From Egibacter rhizosphaerae (lineage in GTDB: Bacteria > Actinomycetota > Nitriliruptoria > Euzebyales > Egibacteraceae), in NCBI RefSeq assembly GCF_004322855.1, contig NZ_CP036402.1:744001-808000 (forward strand): 64,000 bases of DNA, read 5' to 3'. This document shows, piece after piece, positions 25,638-39,809 of the stretch (the stretch's first letter is position 1; every line of letters begins with the position of its first letter). The position numbers were made by a program, and so were the translations under genes. The notes beneath the pieces were generated by a model. That model saw nothing but the letters and a program-made list of their open reading frames with translations, was not told where the DNA came from and did no database searches.

Positions 25638-27476
25638 ATGTCGAACGACGTCCCCCTGATCCCGCGCGAGGCCCTGTTCGGCAATCCGGAGCGCGCGAGC
25701 CCTCGGATCTCCCCCGACGGGCGTCGATTGGCGTGGCTCGCGCCGGACGACGGGATCCTCAACGTCTGGGTGGGCGAGGCCGACCTGTCGGCGGCACGGC
25801 CGATCACCGGCGACCGCGATCGCGGGGTCCGCACCGTGGCCTGGGCGCACGACCACCGCCACGTCCTCTACGTCCAGGACGAGGGCGGGGACGAGAACTG
25901 GCGACTGCACGCCGTCGATCTCGAGACGGGCCACGACCGGGACCTCACCCCCTTCGAGGACGTGCAGGCCCGGGTCGTCGAGTTGGACAAGCGGTACCCC
26001 GACGACGTGTTGGTCGGGTTGAACCGGGACAACCCCGAGCTGCACGACGTGTATCGACTGCACCTGCCGACCGGCCACCTGGAGCGGGTGCTCGAGAACC
26101 CGGGCTTCGTCGGCTTCGTGGTCGACACCACGTTCCGGGTGCGGGCAGGCGTGGAGCCGCAGCCGGACGGGGGGCACCGGATCATGGTCCGCGACGACGC
26201 CGAGGGCGACTGGCGGCCCCTGCTCGACGTGCTCCCCGAGGACGCGCTCACGACCGATCCCGTGGCGTTCGATCGCGACGGGGAGCGTTTGCTCGCGATC
26301 AGCTCGGTCGGTGCGAACACCGGCCGCCTCGTGTCCCTCGACCTCGCGACCGGTGCCGAGGAGGGCCTCGCCGAGGACCCTCGACACGACGTCACCGACG
26401 TGCGCCTCGACCCGGACACGCGACAGGTGCAGTGGGTGAGCTTCCTGCGCGACCGACTCGACCACGAGCCGATCGACGCGAGCATCGCCGACGAGCTCGC
26501 GGCGCTCACCGAGGCCGAACGCGGGGACCTGTTGTTGCTCGACGAGGACGACGCCGACGCCACGTGGGTCGTGGCCTACCAACGCGATGACGGCCCCATG
26601 CGCTACCACCGTTACGATCGCACGTCCCGCGCGTTGAGCTTCCTCTTCGAGGTCCGCCCCGCGCTCGGTGGGTACGAGCTGGCGCGCATGGAGCCGTTCC
26701 GCGTCACCGCGCGGGACGGCCTGGAACTGCCCGGCTACCTGACCGTGCCGCCCCGGGCGGAGCCGCGAAACCTGCCCACCGTGCTGCTCGTCCACGGCGG
26801 TCCCTTCGCCCGCGACGCGTGGGGCTACCACCCCGAGGTGCAGTGGCTCGCCAACCGCGGGTACCTCGTGTTGCAGGTGAACTTCCGGGGTTCCACGGGG
26901 TACGGGAAGGCCTTCGTGAACGCCGGCGACCGCGAGTGGGGAGCCGCCATGCACGACGACCTGCTCGACACGGTGGACTGGGCGATCGACCAGGGCTACG
27001 CCGACCCGGCGCGGGTCGCGATCTACGGCGGCTCGTACGGCGGCTACGCGGCGCTGTGCGGCGCCGCCTTCACGCCCGAGCGGTTCGCCTGCGCGGTCGA
27101 CCTGGTGGGGATCTCGAACCTGAAGACCCTGATCGAGTCGTTCCCCCCGTACTGGAAGCCGATCATCGCCCAGTTCCACGCTCGCGTCGGTCACCCCGAG
27201 CACGACGAGGCGTTCCTCTGGGAACGCTCGCCCCTCTCGCGCGCCGACCGGGTGTCGATCCCGCTGCTGATCGCCCAGGGGGCGAACGATCCACGGGTCA
27301 AGCAGGCCGAGTCCGAGCAGTTCGTCGAGGCGCTCCGAGCGCACGGCATCGATCACGAGTACCTGCTGTTCGAGGACGAGGGTCACGGGTTCGCGAAACC
27401 GGAGAACCGCATGCGCTTCTACGCCGCGGCCGAGGCGTTCCTGGCCCGCCATCTCGGCGGCCGTCAGGAACCCTGA
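25638..27476 (+). CDS. S9 family (prolyl oligopeptidase-type) serine peptidase
   Basis: 612 residues without a signal peptide, so cytoplasmic. The N-terminal half is a beta-propeller (repeated blades such as SPRISPDGRRLAWLAP and VRTVAWAHDHRHVLYVQD). The C-terminal alpha/beta-hydrolase domain has HGGPFARD, FRGSTGYGKAF, nucleophile Ser466 in GGSYGGY, Asp551 in GANDPRV and His583 in EGHGF. It resembles acylaminoacyl-peptidase/S9C enzymes that trim short peptides. ATG 25638 has GGAAGG nine bases upstream; the open frame extends to 25494 but that part encodes a low-complexity run across the 14-bp repeat. The carboxylase gene follows after 84 bp. Confidence 0.93.
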   Translation: MSNDVPLIPREALFGNPERASPRISPDGRRLAWLAPDDGILNVWVGEADLSAARPITGDRDRGVRTVAWAHDHRHVLYVQDEGGDENWRLHAVDLETGHDRDLTPFEDVQARVVELDKRYPDDVLVGLNRDNPELHDVYRLHLPTGHLERVLENPGFVGFVVDTTFRVRAGVEPQPDGGHRIMVRDDAEGDWRPLLDVLPEDALTTDPVAFDRDGERLLAISSVGANTGRLVSLDLATGAEEGLAEDPRHDVTDVRLDPDTRQVQWVSFLRDRLDHEPIDASIADELAALTEAERGDLLLLDEDDADATWVVAYQRDDGPMRYHRYDRTSRALSFLFEVRPALGGYELARMEPFRVTARDGLELPGYLTVPPRAEPRNLPTVLLVHGGPFARDAWGYHPEVQWLANRGYLVLQVNFRGSTGYGKAFVNAGDREWGAAMHDDLLDTVDWAIDQGYADPARVAIYGGSYGGYAALCGAAFTPERFACAVDLVGISNLKTLIESFPPYWKPIIAQFHARVGHPEHDEAFLWERSPLSRADRVSIPLLIAQGANDPRVKQAESEQFVEALRAHGIDHEYLLFEDEGHGFAKPENRMRFYAAAEAFLARHLGGRQEP

Positions 27477-27560
27477 ACGCGTCGACTTCCCCACGAGCGG
27501 ATCGCGGCGAGCTGCCCTAGGATCCAGCGCAGCGGCCACGACCGGTGCGGAGGGCCAGCC

Positions 27561-33278
<5,718 letters not shown>

Positions 33279-33302
33279 TGAGGGCCCGCTGCCGGCGGAA
33301 CG

Positions 33303-34613
33303 CTAGCGGCAGGCCTCGCTGATGTGCGGGTACGGGTTCTCGGCCTCCCCGTCGAGGTAGCGACCGAGGTGCAGATGCGGCGGGGTGTGCCGGGCGTTGC
33401 CGGTGGTGCCGACCGTGCCGATCACGTCGCCCGCCTCGACGCTGACGCCCGACTCGATGTCCTCGTCGATCTCGTCGAGGTGAGCGAAGTACCAGCGCAC
33501 GTCGTCCTCGGAGCGGATGTTCACCGTCTTGCCGCCCAGGCCGCTGCTCGAGCCCGGGCTCCAGTCGTCCGTCTCGTCCACGCGAGCGACCACGCCGTCC
33601 TCGGGCGCGTGGATCGGCTCGCCGCGGTCGGCGAAGATGTCGTTGCCCTCGTGCAACCGGCCCCCGGAGCGCGGGAAGTGCCAGTCGTCGATGAAACTGC
33701 CGGACGGCACGGGGCAAACGAGGTCGCCGTCGGCTCGGGCGGCCTCCTCGGCCTCCTCCCGCCGGGTCGCCAACTCCTCGGAGATCTCCTCGAGCAGGCC
33801 CTCGGCCTCGTCGCGGTCCTCCTCGATCTGCTCGACCAGGCGCTCCTGCTCCTCGCGCTGCTCCTCGACCTCGTCGCGCAGCTCCTCCTGTTCCTCGAGC
33901 AGCTCCTCGACACTCTCCTCGGAGCGCTCGGCGGACTCAAGTTCCTCGTCCCGCCGGTCACGGGCGCCATCGGCCTGTGCCCGCGCGATCCGCGCTTCGT
34001 CGTGGAGGTCGGCCAAGCGCAGCACGTTCTCGTTCTCGTGCTCGAGGATGTGCTCCAGCTGGTGCAGTCCCTCGACGACGTCCTCCGTGCGGTCCTGGTT
34101 GAGCGCCGCGTCGAGCAGTTGCAGGGCACTGGTATCGCCGTACTTGTAGGCGTACGCGAGCTGACGCTCGAGTAGCTCCTCGCGTTCCTCGAGCTCCTCC
34201 TCGGCCTCCTCGACGCGCTCCTCGGCTTCCTCGTAGCGCTCCTCGGCCTCCTCAAGGCGCTCCTCGGCGGCCTCGCGCTCCTGTTCGGCGATCTCGAGCT
34301 GCTGGTCGATCGCGGAGAGCTCGGACTCGACCTGCTCGAGCTTCTCGGTGAGCTCGGTCAGCTTCTCGCGGGCCTCCTCGAGCCACTCGTTGAGCTCGTC
34401 GAGCTCCTCCTCGAGCGCTTCCTCACGCTCGGGGAGCTCCTCGCCGCGCTCGATCAGTTCGTCGAGGTCGTCGTCACCGGAGTCATCGTCGTCCGCGTGC
34501 ACGACCGGCGCGAACACACCGAGCGCGAGCAGGCCCGCCATCAGCCACGCGCTCGTCCGTCCCCACCAGGTCCAGGTGTTCACCCGCAACAACGACCCCT
34601 CGCGGCACGCCAT
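33303..34613 (-). CDS. Secreted M23 metallopeptidase with long coiled coil (EnvC/RipC-like)
   Basis: 436 residues. A signal peptide or membrane anchor (AWLMAGLLALGVFAPVVHA) precedes about 250 residues of Glu-rich coiled coil with a break (YAYKYGDTSALQLLDAALN), then a LytM/M23 domain with zinc ligands in HEGNDIFAD and HLHLG. The layout matches murein hydrolases or their activators that act in cell separation. The order of domains suggests the coiled coil positions or restrains the endopeptidase. Start uncertain: ATG 34613 has no clear ribosome binding site, whereas TTG 34589 and GTG 34583 follow a GAGGGG. Confidence 0.88.
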   Translation of the reverse strand: MACREGSLLRVNTWTWWGRTSAWLMAGLLALGVFAPVVHADDDDSGDDDLDELIERGEELPEREEALEEELDELNEWLEEAREKLTELTEKLEQVESELSAIDQQLEIAEQEREAAEERLEEAEERYEEAEERVEEAEEELEEREELLERQLAYAYKYGDTSALQLLDAALNQDRTEDVVEGLHQLEHILEHENENVLRLADLHDEARIARAQADGARDRRDEELESAERSEESVEELLEEQEELRDEVEEQREEQERLVEQIEEDRDEAEGLLEEISEELATRREEAEEAARADGDLVCPVPSGSFIDDWHFPRSGGRLHEGNDIFADRGEPIHAPEDGVVARVDETDDWSPGSSSGLGGKTVNIRSEDDVRWYFAHLDEIDEDIESGVSVEAGDVIGTVGTTGNARHTPPHLHLGRYLDGEAENPYPHISEACR

Positions 34614-34934
34614 AGTCGGACACGCTCAGTTAGCCGGGGAACCGGCAGCTTGAGCCATCCTAGTGCAATTCGGACGTCGCCACCGCCCACGGCCGGACCG
34701 TCCGGTCGGCCAGCACCCGAGTGTCCAGCACCCGACCGCCGCGGCTCCCGGGGGCTCCGACGCACAAGCGCCCGCATCCCTTGTGGTGCGCCGAGCGGCG
34801 GAATCGCTCCTCCTTCGGCCACCCGTTGAGTGGGTTCCGGCCACGCGGCGGGTCGCGAGCACCGGCTGCTAGGTTGCCCTTCCTGCCCACCGACCTCGTC
34901 GGGCCACACCTGCCGTGCCGGACCGGAGCCAACC
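34614..34934. other. Intergenic region between M23 gene and adenosine deaminase
   Basis: About 320 bases holding the divergent promoter regions of the two genes. A short repeated word CAGCACCCGA (34709 and 34721 regions) is seen. No gene, RNA or strong hairpin recognised; the open frames crossing it carry no domain. Confidence 0.5.
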
Positions 34935-36032
34935 ATGATCAGCCACGACCTCATCGAACGCGCCCCGAAGGTGCTGCTGCACGACCACCTCGACGGCGGC
35001 CTGCGCCCGCAGACGGTCGCCGAACTGGCCGACGAGACCGGGTACGACGGGTTGCCCACGTCAGACCCCCACGACCTCGCCCAGCACTTCGTCGACACCG
35101 CACGGCGCGGCAGCCTCGAGGAGTACCTCGAGGGGTTCGCCCACACCGTCGGGGTCACGCAGACGCGCGAGGCGCTGCAGCGGGTCGCGCGGGAGGCGGT
35201 CGAGGACCTCGCCGACGACGGCGTCGTCTATGCCGAGATCCGGTTCGCCCCCGAGCTGCACACGATGGGGGACCTCGAGCTCGACGACGTGCTCGAGGCC
35301 GTGCTCGACGGCGTGCACGCAGGGCAGGCCACACGCGACATCACCGTCGCCGTGATCTGCTGCGCGATGCGCACCGCCGCACGCAGCTACGAGATCGCGG
35401 AGGTGGCCGTCCGCTGGCGCGAGCAGGGTGTCGTCGGCTTCGACATCGCGGGGGCGGAGGCCGGGTTCCCGCCGACCCAGCATCTCGACGCGTTCCAGCT
35501 CGCTCTCCGCGAATGCTTCCACATCACGGTGCACGCCGGTGAGAGCTTCGGTCCGCGGTCGATCTGGGAGGCCCTCCAGTGGTGCGGGGCCGAACGCCTC
35601 GGCCACGGTCTGCGGATCGTCGACGACATCACCGTCACCGACGACGGGGACGTCGAGCTCGGCCGCCTCGCCGGCTACGTGCGCGACCGACGGATCCCGC
35701 TCGAGATGTGTCCCACCTCGAACGTGCACACCGGGGGCGCGCGCTCGATCGCCGAGCACCCGATCCAGCTTCTGCGCCAGCTGCGCTACCGCGTGACCGT
35801 CAACACCGACAACCGGCTGATGAGCGACATCACCATGTCCGGCGAGTTCACGAACCTCGTCGAGGCGTTCGACCTCGGACTCGACGACCTGCAGTGGCTC
35901 ACGGTCAATGCCATGAAGAGTGCCTTCTGGCCGTTCGACGACCGTCTGCGGCTGATCGAGGACGTCATCAAGCCGCGCTACGCCGCCCTGCGCGAGCCCG
36001 CCACCGCTGGCCCCCGGGACGCGGCGCGCTGA
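34935..36032 (+). CDS. add: Adenosine deaminase
   Basis: 365 residues. Zinc ligands HxH in LLHDHLDGGLRP, catalytic HAGESFGP, SNVHTGGARS and the final VNTDNRLMSDI motif (Asp zinc ligand) are all present, as are FDIAGAEAGFPP and GHGLRIVDD. It hydrolyses adenosine (and deoxyadenosine) to inosine in purine salvage. ATG 34935 has GGAG six bases upstream; the open frame to 34830 adds a Cys/His-rich stretch with no support. Not in an obvious operon: the next gene is convergent. Confidence 0.95.
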   Translation: MISHDLIERAPKVLLHDHLDGGLRPQTVAELADETGYDGLPTSDPHDLAQHFVDTARRGSLEEYLEGFAHTVGVTQTREALQRVAREAVEDLADDGVVYAEIRFAPELHTMGDLELDDVLEAVLDGVHAGQATRDITVAVICCAMRTAARSYEIAEVAVRWREQGVVGFDIAGAEAGFPPTQHLDAFQLALRECFHITVHAGESFGPRSIWEALQWCGAERLGHGLRIVDDITVTDDGDVELGRLAGYVRDRRIPLEMCPTSNVHTGGARSIAEHPIQLLRQLRYRVTVNTDNRLMSDITMSGEFTNLVEAFDLGLDDLQWLTVNAMKSAFWPFDDRLRLIEDVIKPRYAALREPATAGPRDAAR

Positions 36033-36036
36033 GGCG

Positions 36037-36162
36037 TCACTCCTCGCCGTCGCGGTAGCCGAGGGGCAGGAGGTACCCCAGAGCCAGCAGCGTCAGCAGC
36101 ACCCCGGCGCCGAACGGGAGCACGATCATCAGATCCATGATGCGCAGGATGGCGCGCGTCAC
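36037..36162 (-). CDS. Small membrane protein downstream of the RCK gene
   Basis: 41 residues if started at GTG 36162, 33 from ATG 36138. The body is almost all hydrophobic (MIVLPFGAGVLLTLLALGYL) with a short acidic end (GYRDGEE). It begins 24 bp after the RCK gene stop, on the same strand, so could be co-transcribed. No ribosome binding site is evident and no family recognised. Possible partner or anchor for the RCK protein; this is inference from position only. Confidence 0.42.
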   Translation of the reverse strand: MTRAILRIMDLMIVLPFGAGVLLTLLALGYLLPLGYRDGEE

Positions 36163-36186
36163 CGCAGGACGCAAACGCGCTGGCTC

Positions 36187-36912
36187 TCAGGGACGCTCGC
36201 CGTCCGCGGACGCCTCGTTCGCATGCGCCCCGTCGGCCGGCGCCTCGTTCGCATGCCCCCCGTCGGCCGGCGCCTCGCTGTCGTCGCTCGGCACCCCCAC
36301 GATGCGGTCACCGCGGCGCAGCCGTCCCAGCGACGGGTCATCGTAGCGCATGAGCCGCCCGTCGCGGACCACGGCCAGGGCGACCTGACCGCTCGCGTCG
36401 TCGACCGCTCCCCCGGCCTCGGCTTCGCCCACCTCCCGCTCGGCGAGGGCGAACCCCTTCGCGGTGTGCAACAGGTCGTCCACGACCTCACCGAGATGCG
36501 GATGGCGCATCGTCACCCCGAGCAGGCGCCCGGACGCCTCCGAACTCGTGATCGCCGCATCGGCCCCGCTCTGGCGCAGGAGATGAGCGTTCTCCTCCTC
36601 CCGGACGGCGGAGACGATCGTCGTGTCCGGGTTGAGCTCGCGTGCGGTGAGGGTGATCAGGACCGCACTGTCGTCGCGGTTCGGCGCGACGATTACCGCG
36701 CTCGCCTCCCGCACGCGGGCCTCCTCCAGCACGGCCACCCGCGAGGCGTCCCCCACGATGGCCGTGAAGCCGTCGGTGCGGGCCTCGTCCGCGGCGGCGG
36801 GCTGCGACTCGACGACCACGATGTCGTCGTGGTCGACGCCGTCGTCGACGAGCGCGCGAGCTGCCGAACGACCCTTCACTCCGTAGCCGCAGACGAGGTA
36901 GTGGTCGTGCAC
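36187..36912 (-). CDS. RCK (TrkA-N/TrkA-C) regulatory protein without a pore domain
   Basis: 241 residues. The Rossmann motif HYLVCGYGVKGRSAARAL starts at residue 4, then VVVESQPAAADEA, GDASRVAVLEEARV and AVIVAPNRDDSAVL complete TrkA-N; a TrkA-C-like part (REVGEAEAGGAVDDASGQ) follows. In homologous two-TM channels this RCK sequence directly follows the pore; here the gene starts right at it and no pore is encoded upstream on the same strand. It may serve as a separate K+ channel/transporter subunit. The last 30 residues are imperfect 10-residue repeats of EAPADGGHAN, encoded at 36193-36280. ATG 36912. Confidence 0.85.
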   Translation of the reverse strand: MHDHYLVCGYGVKGRSAARALVDDGVDHDDIVVVESQPAAADEARTDGFTAIVGDASRVAVLEEARVREASAVIVAPNRDDSAVLITLTARELNPDTTIVSAVREEENAHLLRQSGADAAITSSEASGRLLGVTMRHPHLGEVVDDLLHTAKGFALAEREVGEAEAGGAVDDASGQVALAVVRDGRLMRYDDPSLGRLRRGDRIVGVPSDDSEAPADGGHANEAPADGAHANEASADGERP

Positions 36913-37177
36913 GAGTGACCCCCACGGGCGCCATCGACGGGGTTAACCCGCCGCGCACCCAGCCGACTCTCGCTGGGTTCCAGGGACGCGGCCACCGCAG
37001 TGACCGCTTCGGCCCAGGATAGCCGCGCTCGGTGAAGCGAGCGCCGGCGGACCCGACCCCTGCCCGGAACCTCCGGGAGTGGCGCCGGGGCCTGCAGCGG
37101 GTAGCGTGCCCGGGGACGCCTCGATGCGGGACCATCGAGACGTTCCCACCGCTTCCAACGAGCCGAGAGGAACCGCC

Positions 37178-37483
37178 ATGGAGCCCGAGCGCTTGGACGA
37201 CGAGGACATCGAGACCGTCACGGACGACGACGCTGCCGAGGACGGCCGCGACCGCGATGCCGCCGACGGAGCCGACGCGGACGGAGCCGACGCGGACGGG
37301 ACCGACACCGCGGACGCCGATGCGGCCGACGCCGATGCCGCCGATGCCGATTCCGCGGACACCGATGCGGCCGACGCCGACGCCGCCGATTCCGCGGACG
37401 CCGATGCGGCCGACGCCGACGCCGCCGACGCCGACGGGGCCGACGGGGACGCGTCCGACCGGGCCGACGGGGACGCGTCGTAG
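37178..37483 (+). CDS. Asp/Ala-repeat peptide upstream of a JmjC-type oxygenase
   Basis: 101 residues. ATG 37178 has a strong GAGAGGA site nine bases upstream, which argues for real expression. After a short leader (MEPERLDDEDIETVTDDD) nearly everything is Asp, Ala and Gly in alternating runs such as DADAADADAADAD and GADADGADADG; there are no Cys, Trp, Tyr or Phe residues. Its TAG (37481-37483) is one base before the GTG of the oxygenase gene, so the two are translated together. Unlike a shadow frame, it has a good start signal and the downstream gene starts exactly at its end. No known family; it could be the substrate of the neighbouring oxygenase or a metal-binding polyanion. Confidence 0.72.
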   Translation: MEPERLDDEDIETVTDDDAAEDGRDRDAADGADADGADADGTDTADADAADADAADADSADTDAADADAADSADADAADADAADADGADGDASDRADGDAS

Positions 37484-37484
37484 C

Positions 37485-38678
37485 GTGCGGGATCCGGCCG
37501 CCACCCTCCTGGGCGATCCTGACCTGTTCGCCCGGCAGACCTTCGGACGCGAGATCGCTCGGCGTGATGTGCCCGACGCGGCGGGGCTGCTCGGGCTCGA
37601 CGACGTCGACCACCTGCTCGCGGACACCGCGTTGCGCGCCCCGGCGTTCCGGCTCGTGCGCGAGGGTCGCGCCCTCCCCCCCGAGCAGTACACGCGGCGG
37701 GCGCGCATCGGGTCGCGGACCGTCACCGATCTCGCGGACGTCGAGGCCGTGCACCGCCTGATCGGTGAGGGCGCCACCCTCGTGCTGCAGGGGCTGCACC
37801 GGTACTGGCCCCCGGTGACCCGGGCCTGCCAGGCGCTGGAGCACGCGCTCGACCATCCGGTGCAGGCGAACGCGTACCTGACCCCACCCGTCGCCGCGGG
37901 CCTCCACGTGCACGGCGACCCCCACGACGTGCTCGTCGTGCAGACCTGGGGCCGCAAGCGCTGGCAGGTGTGGCCCCCGGGCACCGATCCGAACGACCCG
38001 GGCGACCCGGCGCTCGACGACGATCTACGGCTCGGGGACGTGCTGTACCTGCCGGCCGGCACGCCGCACGCGCCGCGCACGATCGATGCCGCGTCGCTGC
38101 ACCTCACCGTCGGGATCCGCTCCCGGACCTGGCGCGAACTCGTTCGTCGCGCCGTCGACGATGCGCTCACGGACCCGCGCTACGACGAGCCCTTGGCCGC
38201 CGGCTGGACGAGCCGGCTCGACGAGGTCGCTGCCGGCCTGTCACGCGAGCTGCAGCACGTCGGTCGCAGCATCGCCGAGCAGGACGCCGCACAGCTCGCC
38301 ACGGCCCACGCCGTGGAGGCGATCGGTCGGCGACCGGCACGCCATCAGGGCACCCTCCCCCTGTTGCTCGATCCCACCGCGCTCACCGACGGCACCCGGC
38401 TGGAGAAGGTCGGCGGCCACCCGTGCGAGGTCGTCGAGGCGGGCGCCCGCGTGGAGCTGGTCCTCGCGGATCGGCGCCTCCGGGTCCCGGGCCGCGCCGC
38501 AGGAGCGGTGCACGCCGTCGCTGCCCTCGAACGCCTCACCCCCGGCGACCTCTCCGACCACCTCGACGAACACAGCCGGCTCGTGTTCGCCCGGCGCCTC
38601 GTCCGGGAGGGGTTGCTGCGCCCGGTGCCCCCCGAACGGGACGACGCGCCGTCGTCCCTTGTCGGTGGTCGACCGTGA
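37485..38678 (+). CDS. JmjC/cupin 2-oxoglutarate oxygenase (ribosomal-oxygenase-like)
   Basis: 397 residues from GTG 37485, one base after the peptide gene. The cupin core has iron ligands in HGDPHDVLVVQ (H-x-D) and a distal His in GDVLYLPAGTPHAP; NAYLTPPVAAGLHVH and GRKRWQVWPP match the ROXA/YcfD-type hydroxylases, which hydroxylate protein side chains. A helical, winged-helix-like C-terminal part follows, also as in ROXA. Homologues act on ribosomal proteins, but the tight coupling to an Asp-rich peptide suggests that peptide as a substrate (inference). The next gene overlaps its stop by GTGA. The open frame upstream to 37032 is the peptide gene read out of frame. Confidence 0.87.
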   Translation: MRDPAATLLGDPDLFARQTFGREIARRDVPDAAGLLGLDDVDHLLADTALRAPAFRLVREGRALPPEQYTRRARIGSRTVTDLADVEAVHRLIGEGATLVLQGLHRYWPPVTRACQALEHALDHPVQANAYLTPPVAAGLHVHGDPHDVLVVQTWGRKRWQVWPPGTDPNDPGDPALDDDLRLGDVLYLPAGTPHAPRTIDAASLHLTVGIRSRTWRELVRRAVDDALTDPRYDEPLAAGWTSRLDEVAAGLSRELQHVGRSIAEQDAAQLATAHAVEAIGRRPARHQGTLPLLLDPTALTDGTRLEKVGGHPCEVVEAGARVELVLADRRLRVPGRAAGAVHAVAALERLTPGDLSDHLDEHSRLVFARRLVREGLLRPVPPERDDAPSSLVGGRP

Positions 38679-39664
38679 GCGCACCGGGGACCGGCGCGAC
38701 CTCGGTCCGCCTGCCGCGTGACGGCTGCGCGGCCCACGCCCGGCGCGAGGACGAGGATCCGGCCGGGACCGCCTCGACCGTACGGCGCTGGTTGGTGGTC
38801 GAGCATCCCGGGCCGTGGGGGCGCGACGCCGTCACCGACACCCGCCTGTCGGAGGAGGCGCGGGCCGCGCTCGAGCGAGCGCAGCACGAGAGCGGCGCAC
38901 GGGTCCTGCTCGCCCGGCGCCACGGCCAGCGTGGGACCGACGGGCACCGGATCCTCGCCGGGGTGACGACGGCACGCCGTCGGTGGCTGCAGCGCTTCGA
39001 GGTGGACGATCTCGCGGACCTCGCGACCGTGGACTGGTCCCCGCTCGCGGCCCGTCGGCGACTGCCCGACGCCGAGGAGGTGGATGGCCCGCAGCTGCTC
39101 GTCTGCACCCACGGACGTCACGATCCCTGCTGCGCCGAACACGGCCGGCCGCTGGCGCGTGCCCTCAGCGCGGTCGAGCCCGCTGCCACGTGGGAGGCCT
39201 CCCACGTGGGGGGCTGCCGTTTCGCGGCGAACCTCGTCGTGCTGCCCGAGGGGCTCTACTACGGTCATGTGGACGCGCACGCCGGCCCGGGCATCGTCTC
39301 GGCCCACCGCACGGGGCGGCTCTCGCTCGCGCACCTGAGAGGGCGCTCCAACCTGCCCTTCCCGGTCCAAGCAGCCGAGATCGCGCTGCGCCGGTCCACC
39401 GAACTCGACGGTATCGACGACCTCGAGGTCGCCTCGCGCACCGACCAGGGCGGGGACGTCTCCGTGGTCTTCACCGGTCCCCACGGGGGGCGATGGCGCG
39501 TCACGGTGCGCACCGAGCGCGACCAGGAACCACGGTTGTTGTCCTGCCACGGTCGACCGGCGGTCCCGCCACGCTACGAGCCCGAGATCACCCCGCTCGC
39601 CCCGTGGGACGCGGACGGTTCGCCAACGGGTGGTTCACCAACGGGCGGTGCGCCATCGGGGTGA
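38675..39664 (+). CDS. Sucrase/ferredoxin-like (thioredoxin-fold Fe-S) family protein
   Basis: 329 residues from GTG 38675, which overlaps the oxygenase stop (GTGA), so translation is coupled. Conserved Cys/His motifs: [18 protein letters not shown] and [16 protein letters not shown], then [12 protein letters not shown]. These are the signature of the sucrase/ferredoxin-like family, with a thioredoxin-like [2Fe-2S] fold. It could deliver electrons to the oxygenase pathway or act on its product; the family has no settled function. The C-terminus is a short Gly-Ser-Pro-Thr repeat ([15 protein letters not shown]). Confidence 0.86.
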   Translation: MSAPGTGATSVRLPRDGCAAHARREDEDPAGTASTVRRWLVVEHPGPWGRDAVTDTRLSEEARAALERAQHESGARVLLARRHGQRGTDGHRILAGVTTARRRWLQRFEVDDLADLATVDWSPLAARRRLPDAEEVDGPQLLVCTHGRHDPCCAEHGRPLARALSAVEPAATWEASHVGGCRFAANLVVLPEGLYYGHVDAHAGPGIVSAHRTGRLSLAHLRGRSNLPFPVQAAEIALRRSTELDGIDDLEVASRTDQGGDVSVVFTGPHGGRWRVTVRTERDQEPRLLSCHGRPAVPPRYEPEITPLAPWDADGSPTGGSPTGGAPSG

Positions 39665-39809
39665 GCCACCCCGGACACAACCGATCCGGATGGCACGACG
39701 TCCTATCGTGGACCCGGTCCGGGGCTGGTCGCCGCGTGGCCGCCCGCCGCGCTCGGCCGGCGGGTACCGGCGCGTCACGATCACCGGGTCGACCAGAGAG
39801 GACGTCACG

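Noticed and set aside
34681-34740. Short inverted words near CCGGACCGTCCGG in the M23/adenosine deaminase gap as a terminator or operator
   Set aside because: GC-rich sequence gives such matches by chance, and both flanking genes read away from the site, so a terminator makes no sense there.
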